A stretch of DNA of 64,000 nucleotides from CAYLJJ01 sp964384025 (GTDB taxonomy: Bacteria > Myxococcota_A > Bradymonadia > UBA7976 > UBA1532): positions 62,001 to 126,000 of the forward strand of contig CAYLJJ010000003.1 in the NCBI GenBank assembly GCA_964384025.1, written 5' to 3'. This document shows, one piece after another, positions 25,232-34,024 of this stretch (positions are counted from its first letter, which is position 1; each line of letters begins with the position of its first letter). The notes under the pieces are model-generated. The model searched no databases, had not been told where the DNA came from, and worked only from the letters and a program-made list of their open reading frames with translations. The translations under genes and the position numbers were made by a program.

Positions 25232-27244
25232 ATGAAAGCTTCTAGATGGGCTGTCCTGCTCTTGGTGCTCTATGGCTGTGATGACGGCAGTGGCTCAGGG
25301 AATCATCTTGATTCTGAGTCTTTTCCAGACGCACTGCTGCGTGATTCAGCCCAAGCGGATTTGCTGCAAGATCTCGGTTCTAAACCGCATGACGTTTCAC
25401 TGCCTGAAGTAGATTTGTCGCACTTCGATATTGTTATTGCAGATATGGCATCAACAGATAGAGCTGTGTCTGATATCCTATCGATTGACATTGCGGCAGT
25501 TGACATGGTCAATATCGACAGCAGAAATGTTGATGCTGTGATAACTGACATTATTGCTGTTGATGCGGTACCTGTTGACGCCATATCACCGGATCTGCTT
25601 TCTGTTGATTTCTCTCAAATTGATATAATTGCTGTTGATGCAGTGATTGCACCTGACGATGCAGTGATTACACCTGATGTTATAGCGATAATTGACGCAG
25701 CTCCCGTTGATGCTGCGATTGTCGATGCATTGCCTACTGATATGGTTCAGGTGGATGCAGTACCTGTTGATGCAGTACCTGTTGATGCAGTGCCTATTGA
25801 TGCAGTGCCTGTTGATGCAGTGCCTGTTGATGTAGCTCTCATTGACATGGTGCCTGTTGATGCGGCAATTGTTGATGCAATACCTGTTGACGTAGCGCCT
25901 ATTGATGTAGTGCCCATTGATGCAGCACCCATCGATGCAGCACCCATTGATGCAGCGCTCGTTGATGCTGAATTGGATGTTGGGCCTGATGCTGCTCATG
26001 ATACGGGCAGCGATGCAGGTACAGGCTGCCCGCCTGGAGGAAATTGTAGTTATCATTGGTCTTCCAACCTCGCCATTGAGCCTGCAATCGAGGGCAAACA
26101 ACGTTGTGAGACCGCGCTCACCACCGACGCTGAGGGGCAGGTATGGCTCTCCTATCTGGACACTGACTACCACGAGACCCGACCCGATTTCTGGATTGCA
26201 TGGCCCCGAGATGTTGTCCTGTGGAGGAGTCAAGATCAGGGGATGACTTTCGAAGATCGTCGCAGCCTCCGCGCGGTCGCAGATCCCAACCAAGGGGAGG
26301 GTGATGAGAGCCTCGCGAGTGACGCTCTAGGAAATGTATATGCGGCCTGGGTACAGTACGACAGCGCATCAAGATCCCAGAAGATCGTCTTTCAACGCGT
26401 CGCTGGTCCTGATGGAAGCGCAGCTCCAGTTGAAGATATCCTCCCTTGGAGCGAACAGAGTAAGCACGATCAAGCTCATCTTCATGTAGGAGCAGATGGA
26501 AGCATTCATCTCTTAGCGCGTGATATTGCGAACTATGCAAATGTTGAAGATCCCCCCGATAAACTCCTCTACGCTCGCTCACAGGATCAAGGAGCGACCT
26601 TCCAACACTCACAACGCCTACCAGACCTTGGCGGGAACCTCCCTCAGCTTGTTTCTACTCAATCTGGGCTGCTCATCGTCGGACCACGGAATTATATCGT
26701 CTCCCATGATGATGGGATCAGCTTTGGAGAGCGGGAGGTGCGCTTCTTTACCATCGATGGAGGCAAACTGGTCAGGATCGCCGTTGGACCAGAACGTAGG
26801 GTCGCTTATCTTGTGACGGACTCAGTACATAGAGGGATCCAAGCTCATATCACCGAGAATGCAGGAGAAACTTGGCGAATCATTCGTGTTGATGATGGCA
26901 GGCCCGCTTCAGCTTGGAGATACCCAGTCGTGCATGTCGACTCCAACGGCCGAGTGCATGTGATCTGGATGGACGATCGCAGCGGATCGGGCGCTGTATA
27001 CCACGCTTATTCTGACGATGAGGGGCGCAGCTTCTCGACCGATACTCGTGTCTCAGATGTTGACTTTTCCTTTCCCGTTGATGCACCTGCACCTCCACCT
27101 GCAAGCCGAGATGGCAACTGGATAGGCGATTATCACAGCATTACGACAGCTGGAGATCGTGTAATCGTTGCCTGGGCTGACCAGCGCGCAGGGCACACGC
27201 TCACGACTGTTTATATCTCGGTTGCTCGCTTTGAGGAGGATTAG
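25232..27244 (+). CDS. Lipoprotein with pentapeptide stalk and Asp-box (sialidase-like) propeller
   Basis: Predicted surface lipoprotein of 670 aa. The signal peptide ends in LVLYGC (Cys16). Residues 65-248 are about 34 five-residue units of the form (V/I)DxxP/x, with Asp at every second position and two seven-residue interruptions near 140-153. This looks like an extended stalk. A short Asp/Gly linker leads to a C-terminal beta-propeller (about 270-670) with at least five Asp-box motifs: SQDQGMTF, SQDQGATF, SHDDGISF, TENAGETW, SDDEGRSF. Asp-boxes occur in sialidases and many non-enzymatic propellers; no sialidase catalytic set is evident. ATG with GGGGGAA upstream. The stalk DNA is more AT-rich than the propeller DNA. 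Confidence 0.88.
   Translation: MKASRWAVLLLVLYGCDDGSGSGNHLDSESFPDALLRDSAQADLLQDLGSKPHDVSLPEVDLSHFDIVIADMASTDRAVSDILSIDIAAVDMVNIDSRNVDAVITDIIAVDAVPVDAISPDLLSVDFSQIDIIAVDAVIAPDDAVITPDVIAIIDAAPVDAAIVDALPTDMVQVDAVPVDAVPVDAVPIDAVPVDAVPVDVALIDMVPVDAAIVDAIPVDVAPIDVVPIDAAPIDAAPIDAALVDAELDVGPDAAHDTGSDAGTGCPPGGNCSYHWSSNLAIEPAIEGKQRCETALTTDAEGQVWLSYLDTDYHETRPDFWIAWPRDVVLWRSQDQGMTFEDRRSLRAVADPNQGEGDESLASDALGNVYAAWVQYDSASRSQKIVFQRVAGPDGSAAPVEDILPWSEQSKHDQAHLHVGADGSIHLLARDIANYANVEDPPDKLLYARSQDQGATFQHSQRLPDLGGNLPQLVSTQSGLLIVGPRNYIVSHDDGISFGEREVRFFTIDGGKLVRIAVGPERRVAYLVTDSVHRGIQAHITENAGETWRIIRVDDGRPASAWRYPVVHVDSNGRVHVIWMDDRSGSGAVYHAYSDDEGRSFSTDTRVSDVDFSFPVDAPAPPPASRDGNWIGDYHSITTAGDRVIVAWADQRAGHTLTTVYISVARFEED
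25424..25975 (+). repeat. 15-bp periodic coding repeat (xDxxx pentapeptides)
   Basis: Direct 15-bp periodicity, clearest at 25740-25830 (gttgatgcagtacct-like units), encodes the pentapeptide stalk of the lipoprotein. Copies diverge by substitutions at codon positions and by two 21-bp units. Such tracts expand and contract by slippage or recombination. Confidence 0.9.
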
Positions 27245-27330
27245 AACGCTCTGATGGCTTCAGCGATTATCAGTGTCCCTTCAGGATAAGGCTGTTATCG
27301 TTTCAGCTCGTTCCCTCTCTGGAGAAAGCG

Positions 27331-28218
27331 ATGCTCAGCGTTGACGCCATGAGCCAGAGAGCCGCTGCGCTCTGCCTTGAGATGGAGCGGGGCGCACTTG
27401 AGGCTCAGCTTGAGCTGAGCAATTTTCATCGACTCCTTGATCGCTTTGAGGCTGAACTGACAGAGAGCGCGCAGCTGATCGAGGAGCTCAGTCAAGCGCA
27501 ACAAACACAGGCTGAGATCAGAGAAGCAGATCTCAAAGAAACCGGAGAGGAGCTGGCCGGGGGTTGGCAGAGCCTGCTTGGGCAGCTCCAGCAGATGAAC
27601 GCGGAGGTGGAGGAGCAGGCTGGTCAACTCTCGAACGATTTGGGACAGCTCAAGCACAGCGCTTTTAAAATCGGGGACGAGGTTGAGGCGGAGATCGCGC
27701 GGGCGCTTCGTGTGACGCAGGCGCTTCAAGCGGAGATGGAGGAGACAGAGGGGCTGATTGAGGAGCAGGCCCTGAAGGTAGAGGAGGAGCTGAGCGAGCT
27801 GCGTGCTGAGGGTCTACAGATTCTCGAACGGAGCGCTGGGCAGAGCGAGGCTTTGGTAAAAATCTCTGCTCAACTGACCGAGCAGGGGGCAGCCCAGTTG
27901 CAGCAGCTGAGCACAGCGATCAGCATCTCCTTGAGGGAGGGGGAAGAGAGCCTTCAAGCCTTTGAGGAGCGAGTCAAGGAGCGGGCGCAGAGCTGCGTGG
28001 CGACTCTGGAGCTTGCGCTCCTTAAGGAGGCTCAGGAGCTATTGAGTCGTCTGCTGGCTGAGATTGTCGGGGATCTCAGCGCCCTCGATGATCTCTGTGT
28101 CACTGGAGCTGGGGAGATTCTGGGTGCAGGTGAGGAGCTGCTTGGGAGGATGGAGAGCATCTCTGAGGCTCTAGAGACGATTCAGCCTATCCTTCATGCG
28201 GTCAAGGAGCTGACTTGA
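27331..28218 (+). CDS. Coiled-coil protein 1 of a five-gene operon
   Basis: Unrecognised protein of 295 aa, almost entirely alpha-helical, rich in Glu, Leu, Gln and Ala, with long heptad-like stretches (about 15-225). It has no signal peptide, membrane helix or nucleotide-binding motif. The C-terminus (MESISEALETIQPILHAVKEL) resembles a segment near the end of the third gene (LRESIQPMLEALDGLIHPLK), suggesting common ancestry. ATG with GGAG upstream. Its TGA overlaps the ATG of gene 2 (TGATG). It heads a compact operon of four similar-sized coiled-coil proteins and one membrane-anchored protein. Confidence 0.85.
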   Translation: MLSVDAMSQRAAALCLEMERGALEAQLELSNFHRLLDRFEAELTESAQLIEELSQAQQTQAEIREADLKETGEELAGGWQSLLGQLQQMNAEVEEQAGQLSNDLGQLKHSAFKIGDEVEAEIARALRVTQALQAEMEETEGLIEEQALKVEEELSELRAEGLQILERSAGQSEALVKISAQLTEQGAAQLQQLSTAISISLREGEESLQAFEERVKERAQSCVATLELALLKEAQELLSRLLAEIVGDLSALDDLCVTGAGEILGAGEELLGRMESISEALETIQPILHAVKELT

Positions 28219-29162
28219 TGCAGGAGGTAGACGAGATCCAGATCAACTTTAGCCAACTCAACATCTTCTTTGAGACCTCATCGCTTGGGCTTGTGGAGTC
28301 TGGGCACGCGCTCGGTGTTCAAGTTGAGCGCTGTGAAGCTCTGCTCTCCTCAAAAGAGAGCAGAGCTGAGAAGTGGCGAGGGCTCCTTGAGGGGAGTGAG
28401 GAGCTGGTTACCTTAGAGCGAGTCAGAAAGAGCGCTCAGAGCCTGGAGAGAAACCTTGAGCCTCTAGAGCCCAGCCACCAACTCTTTATCGATCATCAGG
28501 AGCGCTGCTGCGCCGCTTTAAACAGGCTGCGCTCAGCTCTCTCTCCCTCTCTTGAGCTGGCTCAGGCGAGCATCATGCTCTATGAGGAGAGGCTCAAAAG
28601 CTTGGCTGAGGAGCTCTCAGAGCTACTCGTCACCAAAGATACAGAGCTGAACACCCTCAGCGATGAGATCAGAGAGGGGGTGGAGCGTCTCTCTACGGGT
28701 TGGCTGAAGATGGAGGCGCGCTTAGAGGGGATCGCGCTGGAGATGCAAGAGAATTTAGAGGCTCTGAAGGTGGCAGGAGAAGCGCTCTTTGCTCAGCTCA
28801 GTGAGGCTCGGAGAGCGCTTATCATACAGGGCTTTGAAGCCTTCACTCAGGAGGTTCAAGGAAGCTTTAGAGATTTTGAGACAGCAGCCCTTGAGATCAG
28901 CGCTCTCCTAGGCCACAGCGCTGAAGAGATCGTCCTAAATGTTCAGGAGCATCTCGCGGTGGAATTGACGGAGATCTTCGATGATCTGTTTGCGGAGGTG
29001 ACAGGGCGGGCGATCTCTACATTGGCTGCAGAATTGATGGAGTGTTTGGCGGTAGCGGGGCTCAGCTCCAGCGTGATGCTGCTCCTCGCTCCTCTGCTCC
29101 CTGAGCTGGTGGCGGCTCGCTGGCTCATCCACAGCATTCGATCGCTCACTGAGCTGCTCTGA
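28218..29162 (+). CDS. Coiled-coil protein 2 of the operon, with hydrophobic C-terminus
   Basis: Unrecognised protein of 314 aa. Residues 1-230 are acidic helical coiled coil. The last 80 residues differ: they are rich in Leu/Ala/Val (LAVAGLSSSVMLLLAPLLPELVAARW), amphipathic or membrane-associating rather than a clean transmembrane helix. ATG 28218 overlaps the upstream stop and has AAGGAG 8 nt before it. Stop is 6 bp before gene 3. Its hydrophobic end may contact the membrane or the anchored fifth protein; this is inference. Confidence 0.83.
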   Translation: MQEVDEIQINFSQLNIFFETSSLGLVESGHALGVQVERCEALLSSKESRAEKWRGLLEGSEELVTLERVRKSAQSLERNLEPLEPSHQLFIDHQERCCAALNRLRSALSPSLELAQASIMLYEERLKSLAEELSELLVTKDTELNTLSDEIREGVERLSTGWLKMEARLEGIALEMQENLEALKVAGEALFAQLSEARRALIIQGFEAFTQEVQGSFRDFETAALEISALLGHSAEEIVLNVQEHLAVELTEIFDDLFAEVTGRAISTLAAELMECLAVAGLSSSVMLLLAPLLPELVAARWLIHSIRSLTELL

Positions 29163-29168
29163 GGAGAT

Positions 29169-30092
29169 ATGAATTTACAGGGGAGGTTGAATAGGCTCAT
29201 TGAGCTTTATCCAGAGCTGAGCCAATCGCTGTACAGCCTTAAAGAGAAGCTGAAGAGTTTAGAGATGTTCATGCAGCGTCTCTCTGCAGAGGGGGCCGCC
29301 CTGGTTGAGGCGAAGGAGGAAGCGGAGCGCTTGATCGAACAGGCCAGCGCAGCCCTTGAGCTGGATCTTGAAACGCAACAACAGGCGATCCAGCAGCGCG
29401 CCCAGAGAATCAGCCAGGGTTTTAAGAGCTTCGCTGAGCAGATCTTGGATTGGGAGGTGAGCTGCGATAAGGCGGTGAAGAGTCTCAAGGGGCAACTTGA
29501 GAGCATCAAGGGCCGCGCTCAGGAGCTCAGGGCTGAGAGAGAGGAGAAACACTGCGCTCTGGCTGAGGCCCTCGGCGCTGCCCGTCAGCTGCTGGAGTCG
29601 CGTCGCAACGCGCAGCGAGAAGCTCTTGAGGTTTTTGGGCTGCGTATGGAGCAGCTTGGCCTGGAACTTGAGGAGATCAACGCTGATCTGCTTGAGCGCT
29701 ACAGCGCCTTTCTGGATCTAGTGACTGAGCATCAAAGCGAGAGCGAAGATCTCAGCCTGGAGATCTCTCGGGGATTGAAGCAGCGTCAAGAGGAGTCTCA
29801 ACACCATTTTGAAGAGGCGGTTACGCTGCTGAGTTCAGGGCACGAACGGCAGTCAGAGCAGACCAGGGAGGCGCTGACGCGGCAGCTCCCCGAGATTTTG
29901 GCTGAGGCGACCACAGAGTTCAGCGAACAGCTCAGGGAGCTTATCCAGCGATTTAAAGGGGCTCCTGAGGATCTCTCCTTGCTGCGCGAGAGCATTCAGC
30001 CCATGCTCGAGGCGCTCGATGGCCTCATCCACCCCCTCAAATCTGGGAGTGACGCCGTGAGGGGTGTTGCTGAGGACCTTGGAGTCAGCTAG
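29169..30092 (+). CDS. Coiled-coil protein 3 of the operon
   Basis: Unrecognised protein of 307 aa, helical throughout, with heptad-like Leu spacing from about 15 to 260 and no Cys-rich, membrane or enzyme motifs. The C-terminal SIQPMLEALDGLIHPLKSG segment echoes the end of gene 1. ATG 29169 has GAGGAG directly upstream. Five bases separate it from gene 4. Size, composition and order suggest that genes 1-4 arose by tandem duplication and co-assemble. Confidence 0.83.
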   Translation: MNLQGRLNRLIELYPELSQSLYSLKEKLKSLEMFMQRLSAEGAALVEAKEEAERLIEQASAALELDLETQQQAIQQRAQRISQGFKSFAEQILDWEVSCDKAVKSLKGQLESIKGRAQELRAEREEKHCALAEALGAARQLLESRRNAQREALEVFGLRMEQLGLELEEINADLLERYSAFLDLVTEHQSESEDLSLEISRGLKQRQEESQHHFEEAVTLLSSGHERQSEQTREALTRQLPEILAEATTEFSEQLRELIQRFKGAPEDLSLLRESIQPMLEALDGLIHPLKSGSDAVRGVAEDLGVS

Positions 30093-30097
30093 AGCCT

Positions 30098-30997
30098 ATG
30101 AGCAGCTTAGAAGAGGTCTCGGTTCAGACTCTTGGGAGCCTTGAGGAGCTGTTGAGCCAGAGCTGCGCTGGTGAAGCGCGTTGGGAGGCTCTCTCAGCGC
30201 GAGCCCAGGGCCTCTTTGAGCGCTGGGAGATTTCGCGAAGCTTGCTCGAGACCCAAGCGAAACAGCTTCAAGGAAAACTTGGGAGCCTTGAGGCAGAGAG
30301 CCGAGAAGAGGCCAAAGCTGCCCTTAAAGCTCTTGATGATCTCAGCGCTCTCATCAAAAGCAAAGAGAGCGCTTTAGAGGCGGAGCTATATGAGACCCTC
30401 TCCGCCCTAGAGGAGACGCAGAGCCATATTCAGAAGCTTGAGGAGTCTTTAGAGAGCGTCAGCGATGAGGAGGCTCTCAGCGGCGCTGCGCTTCGCCATG
30501 GGTTGGAGAGTTTTCAAAGCTCAACGACAGAGGCGATCCAACAGGGGGCTCAGTTTTTTGGGGAGGAGGCCCTGGAGCTACTTGAACGACAGGGCTCGGG
30601 GATCGCAGAGGTTCTCAGTGGCCTAGAGAATCAGCTTCAAGGTGAACTGACACCGGGGCTTCATGAGCAGCTTGAACTCTATGTTAGGCATCTGCGAACA
30701 GCCCTCCTGAGCTTTGGAGCGCTGCTCAGTCTCCAAGAAGAGCAGCTCACGGTAAATATCAATGAAGTGCTCGACGAAGGGGAGCGGTGCTCTAAAGAGC
30801 AGCTCTATGAGCTGCTCACTCAGGTTCAGGAGCTGACGAGGAGGCTCTTGGAGATCTCAGCTGATGTTAAGGGCAGCGTGAGCCTTGTGATGGAGGGCAA
30901 AGAGAGCGTACAGCTCGCCTTAGATCTGGGCTCCAGCGGCCTTAGAAGCCTCTTCAGCATCCTTGAAGACCTATCGGCGATCCTCTCTAAGTTTTAG
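30098..30997 (+). CDS. Coiled-coil protein 4 of the operon
   Basis: Unrecognised protein of 299 aa, acidic and helical, with coiled-coil-like stretches at about 40-125 and 160-280. No signal peptide or catalytic motif. The C-terminal LRSLFSILEDLSAILSKF occupies the same place as the conserved ends of genes 1 and 3. ATG 30098 has a weak ribosome site, so translation may depend on coupling to gene 3, whose stop is 5 bp upstream. The GTG of gene 5 follows 5 bp after its stop. Confidence 0.83.
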   Translation: MSSLEEVSVQTLGSLEELLSQSCAGEARWEALSARAQGLFERWEISRSLLETQAKQLQGKLGSLEAESREEAKAALKALDDLSALIKSKESALEAELYETLSALEETQSHIQKLEESLESVSDEEALSGAALRHGLESFQSSTTEAIQQGAQFFGEEALELLERQGSGIAEVLSGLENQLQGELTPGLHEQLELYVRHLRTALLSFGALLSLQEEQLTVNINEVLDEGERCSKEQLYELLTQVQELTRRLLEISADVKGSVSLVMEGKESVQLALDLGSSGLRSLFSILEDLSAILSKF

Positions 30998-31002
30998 GGT
31001 GC

Positions 31003-32427
31003 GTGGTGGAGAAAAATAGAGAACTCGCAGCGCGGAGAGCTGCTTTAGAGGCGCGTAAACGGGCGCTTGAAGAGCGCCGCCAAAGTCGAGCCCCCAAAGA
31101 GATGCAGAGGCCTCAGTCAAAGAGACTCGAACCTGAACCTCTCAGGAACACGGCGCCTCGAACCCGAAGCAGGCTGGCTGCCTCCAGCCTCCCTCGTGAA
31201 CTCAAGGAGATTTTCCAGCTCCCCCTGAGCCATCCTGGGCTCCTTTCTTCAGAGAGGGTCGCTGCTTTCGATGCGCTTCGGCTTCACGCGCTCCAGATCT
31301 CCGGTCGCGCAGAGTGGATCAAACTTTATGAAGAGCTGATTGAGCACCTCAGCCCTGTCAAGGCTGATCTAGAGGAGCAGATCGGAGCGATTAAGCTGCT
31401 TGAGGCAGGGCGAGAGCAAGATCGGGAGATTGAGGAGCGGATCTTCAAGCGACCACAGAGGCGCGCTGAGCAAGCCAAGAGAGCACTCTTGGACCTCCTC
31501 AAGCAGGTCCAAGAGGAGTTCAGGGCGAGGCTCAAGCGGCAACAGGGCTACGCCCAGGAGGGCTTCTTTGAAGCGATCCTCGACAGCGTAGAGATCGACA
31601 AGCTTCCCCAGCCTAAGGGCCTTCATCTGGAGTTGAGCCCCAAGCGCTGGAGAGCGCTGAGTGATTACCTCGCTCAGGTCTGTGATGAGTGGCTCAGGAC
31701 ACTGAGTGAGCGCATCAGAGCGGCCTGTCTGCGTCGAACAGAGAAGCAGATGAGGATCTTAGAAGAGATGAGCGGGCAGGCCTTCGCTCCTCCAAGCTTT
31801 GAACAGCTCCCCCGCAACACCGGACAGCTCGCAGAGCAGCTTCGACCTCAAAGAGATCTTCAGCTGCCTGGACAGCTCAAAGCCCTGACACAGTATATCC
31901 GCAGCAACCTGATGTCGGTGGGAATGGTCGCCATGCCTCTCTTCGCCGTGTTGACGCTCTTTGAGTTGAAGATCAGCAGTACAACAATCCGGGGTGCGAT
32001 GATCGCTGCGCTGCTCCCGATCATCTTGATTTTTGGGTTCTTTGCCACCCGACAGCAGCGGAGAGAGAAGCGGCAAAGGGTCGAGGAGGAGTTTGAGGCT
32101 GAGGTTGCTCTGAAGATCAAAAGGGAGACAAAGGCAGCCTTTGTCAAAGAGCAGCAGGAGTGCGAGCGCTGGATCAAGCGCTATATTGAAGCTTGGAAGA
32201 ACGCTTTGGAGGCTTATTGGGAGAGGGTCTTGCTCCCACTCCTTGAGGGCTTGGAGAGAGAGGCGACAGAGCGGGTTAAGGAGAACAAACAGGATCGTTC
32301 AAAGAGTGATTCCTCACAAAAGAGGCTGGAGCCACTCCAGAAACTGTTTAAAGATAAGCTGTTGGTGCTTCAAACACAGCTCAGAGATCATCGAGATCTG
32401 CTCAAGCTGGAGGAGCAGGATCCTTGA
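31003..32427 (+). CDS. Membrane-anchored coiled-coil protein 5 of the operon
   Basis: Unrecognised protein of 474 aa. An Arg/Lys/Glu-rich N-terminal coil (RRAALEARKRALEERRQ) and a long helical region (to about 290) are followed by two adjacent transmembrane helices (about 305-355: MSVGMVAMPLFAVLTLFEL, then MIAALLPIILIFGFFA) with a very short turn. A second, strongly charged coil follows (about 355-474). With a hairpin anchor both ends would lie in the cytoplasm, so it can tether the four soluble coiled-coil proteins to the inner membrane. No P-loop is present, which rules out a dynamin-type GTPase. GTG 31003 (or 31006) follows gene 4 by 5 bp. Confidence 0.83.
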   Translation: MVEKNRELAARRAALEARKRALEERRQSRAPKEMQRPQSKRLEPEPLRNTAPRTRSRLAASSLPRELKEIFQLPLSHPGLLSSERVAAFDALRLHALQISGRAEWIKLYEELIEHLSPVKADLEEQIGAIKLLEAGREQDREIEERIFKRPQRRAEQAKRALLDLLKQVQEEFRARLKRQQGYAQEGFFEAILDSVEIDKLPQPKGLHLELSPKRWRALSDYLAQVCDEWLRTLSERIRAACLRRTEKQMRILEEMSGQAFAPPSFEQLPRNTGQLAEQLRPQRDLQLPGQLKALTQYIRSNLMSVGMVAMPLFAVLTLFELKISSTTIRGAMIAALLPIILIFGFFATRQQRREKRQRVEEEFEAEVALKIKRETKAAFVKEQQECERWIKRYIEAWKNALEAYWERVLLPLLEGLEREATERVKENKQDRSKSDSSQKRLEPLQKLFKDKLLVLQTQLRDHRDLLKLEEQDP

Positions 32428-32532
32428 GCGTTGCGCTGTCGTTGAGAGCGAGAGGAGCGAAGGCCTCCATCTCTCTTTTAAACCCTCTGAGATCTTGAGA
32501 TTCTCCCTCCTGAACTATCAAGGAGTAATGAG

Positions 32533-33966
32533 ATGTGGCCTCAGCTCTTGATCCTGCCTCTGCTCCTCTGGGCCTGCTCTGATGAGAGCAGCTCCACAGC
32601 CTCTGATTCTGATCAGGGCGCTGCTGAGCTTCCAGATCTTACTCTCTCCCGCCAAGCTGGAGAGGGTTGGGAAGATCTGGGACTTAAGGAGGATCTGGGC
32701 CTGAAGGCAGATTTAGGGGCAGATACAGGCTTCCTGGAGCAACCCCGAGACCGATTCTGCGCAGCGGGTGGCCCTCTGATCACCCTCCGTGGAGAGCAGA
32801 TCCGAGAGAGCTGTACGGATCGCCTCGCCACCCAGGCGTTTCAATATGCCCTCTGCGCCTGTCAAAATCTGAACTTGGTGGGTAACCTCTATACTCGGAG
32901 CCTGGGCGAGGATGGAGAGGAAGCAGAGAATATAGGGGGGGCGGCTGTGGGTGCAGGAGGACAGCTCAACCAGGGGACAGGTACCCTAGATATTGGCGGC
33001 TCCCTGGTCCTGGCGGGTGACTCTGAGTTTGGTTTCACTGGAGGCTTACAGGTTAAGGGGGATCTCTACTCTGTGGGGAGGCTGAACGGAGTGGGAGATA
33101 TGGAGGTCGCTCGTCACGCTCATCTGGCCCAGGGCTTAGAGATAGTCGGTGGCGCCAGCATTGGAGGAGATCTTCACTATGAGGGCCAGATCTCAGGGGC
33201 CATTGAGGTTGAGGGAGAGCTGTTTGAGGAGCCTGTCTCTATCGCGCCTCCCTGTCTCTGCGAAGGGCTCTTGGATGTCGCTGAGATCATCACCCAAGCC
33301 CAGACTCAAAATGACAATGGCGATCTCGATCCTGAGATGCTCCGAGGTGTGCTGGGGGCTCAGGAGCTGAGCCTGCCCTGTGGACGTTATTACTTCGATG
33401 AGATCAGCGGCCTGGGAGAGATCAGGATCCAGAGTGAGGAGCGTATCGCGCTGATGGTCAGGGGAGATCTGCGTATGTTGGGAGATCTGATCTTGGATCT
33501 GGGGCCAGAGGCGGAGTTAGACCTCTTCTTAGGAGGCAACTTGGAGATGAATGGAGGGCTAAGCTTTCTCCGTCCCATTCGTCCCTCAGCGCTGCGGATC
33601 TATATCGGAGGAGAGGGACAGATGTCCCTGGGTGGAGAGCGCTTTATGGGTAATATCTATGCACCTGAAGGAGATCTGGAGGTACAGACAGAGATCTACG
33701 GAGCGCTGCTGGGCCGCAATTTAAGCTTCTCAGGCAGCAGTAAGGTCTTCTTTGATCTCTCAGTGCGGGAAGTAGCTCAGGATTGTCCCGAGGCGGAGAT
33801 CATCAGCGGTGAAGAGCCCCATGAAGGGGTCGCCTGTGAGCGCTGTGAGATTTGCGAGGGAAACCAAGCCTGTATGGATGGGATCTGTGGGCCTTGCGAA
33901 ACAGGGCGGGATTGCTGTGGTCCCTCAGACTGCACTGATGGGGTCTGCCACTGGGTTCTCTTTTAG
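32533..33966 (+). CDS. Beta-helix lipoprotein with Cys-rich C-terminus
   Basis: Surface lipoprotein of 477 aa. The signal peptide ends in LLLWAC. After an Asp/Gly linker (about 20-70), residues 100-410 are short Gly-rich strands (IGGSLVLAGDS, VKGDLYSVG, GDLRMLGDLIL, GGNLEMNGG), a right-handed beta-helix pattern shared by bactofilin-like and DUF7305-type proteins. The final 55 residues carry many Cys (CERCEICEGNQAC, CCGPSDC) and likely form a disulfide knot. ATG with GGAG 7 nt upstream. It follows the coiled-coil operon by 105 bp on the same strand; cotranscription is possible but not shown. Confidence 0.8.
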   Translation: MWPQLLILPLLLWACSDESSSTASDSDQGAAELPDLTLSRQAGEGWEDLGLKEDLGLKADLGADTGFLEQPRDRFCAAGGPLITLRGEQIRESCTDRLATQAFQYALCACQNLNLVGNLYTRSLGEDGEEAENIGGAAVGAGGQLNQGTGTLDIGGSLVLAGDSEFGFTGGLQVKGDLYSVGRLNGVGDMEVARHAHLAQGLEIVGGASIGGDLHYEGQISGAIEVEGELFEEPVSIAPPCLCEGLLDVAEIITQAQTQNDNGDLDPEMLRGVLGAQELSLPCGRYYFDEISGLGEIRIQSEERIALMVRGDLRMLGDLILDLGPEAELDLFLGGNLEMNGGLSFLRPIRPSALRIYIGGEGQMSLGGERFMGNIYAPEGDLEVQTEIYGALLGRNLSFSGSSKVFFDLSVREVAQDCPEAEIISGEEPHEGVACERCEICEGNQACMDGICGPCETGRDCCGPSDCTDGVCHWVLF

Positions 33967-34024
33967 GCTCCGAAGAGATCCCCTCTGCTCCTGAATCATG
34001 AGCTCTCTATTTTGGAGCCCTGTC

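Noticed and set aside
25424..25975. CRISPR-like array
   Set aside because: The 15-bp units are contiguous and in frame with no spacers; it is a coding repeat.
25586..26293. Minus-strand frame with repeated Ile/Asn/Arg/Cys units
   Set aside because: Mirror image of the pentapeptide coding repeat on the plus strand.
31003..32427. Bacterial dynamin-like GTPase in the coiled-coil operon
   Set aside because: Paired membrane helices and coils fit, but no G1 P-loop or other GTPase motif is present in any of the five proteins.
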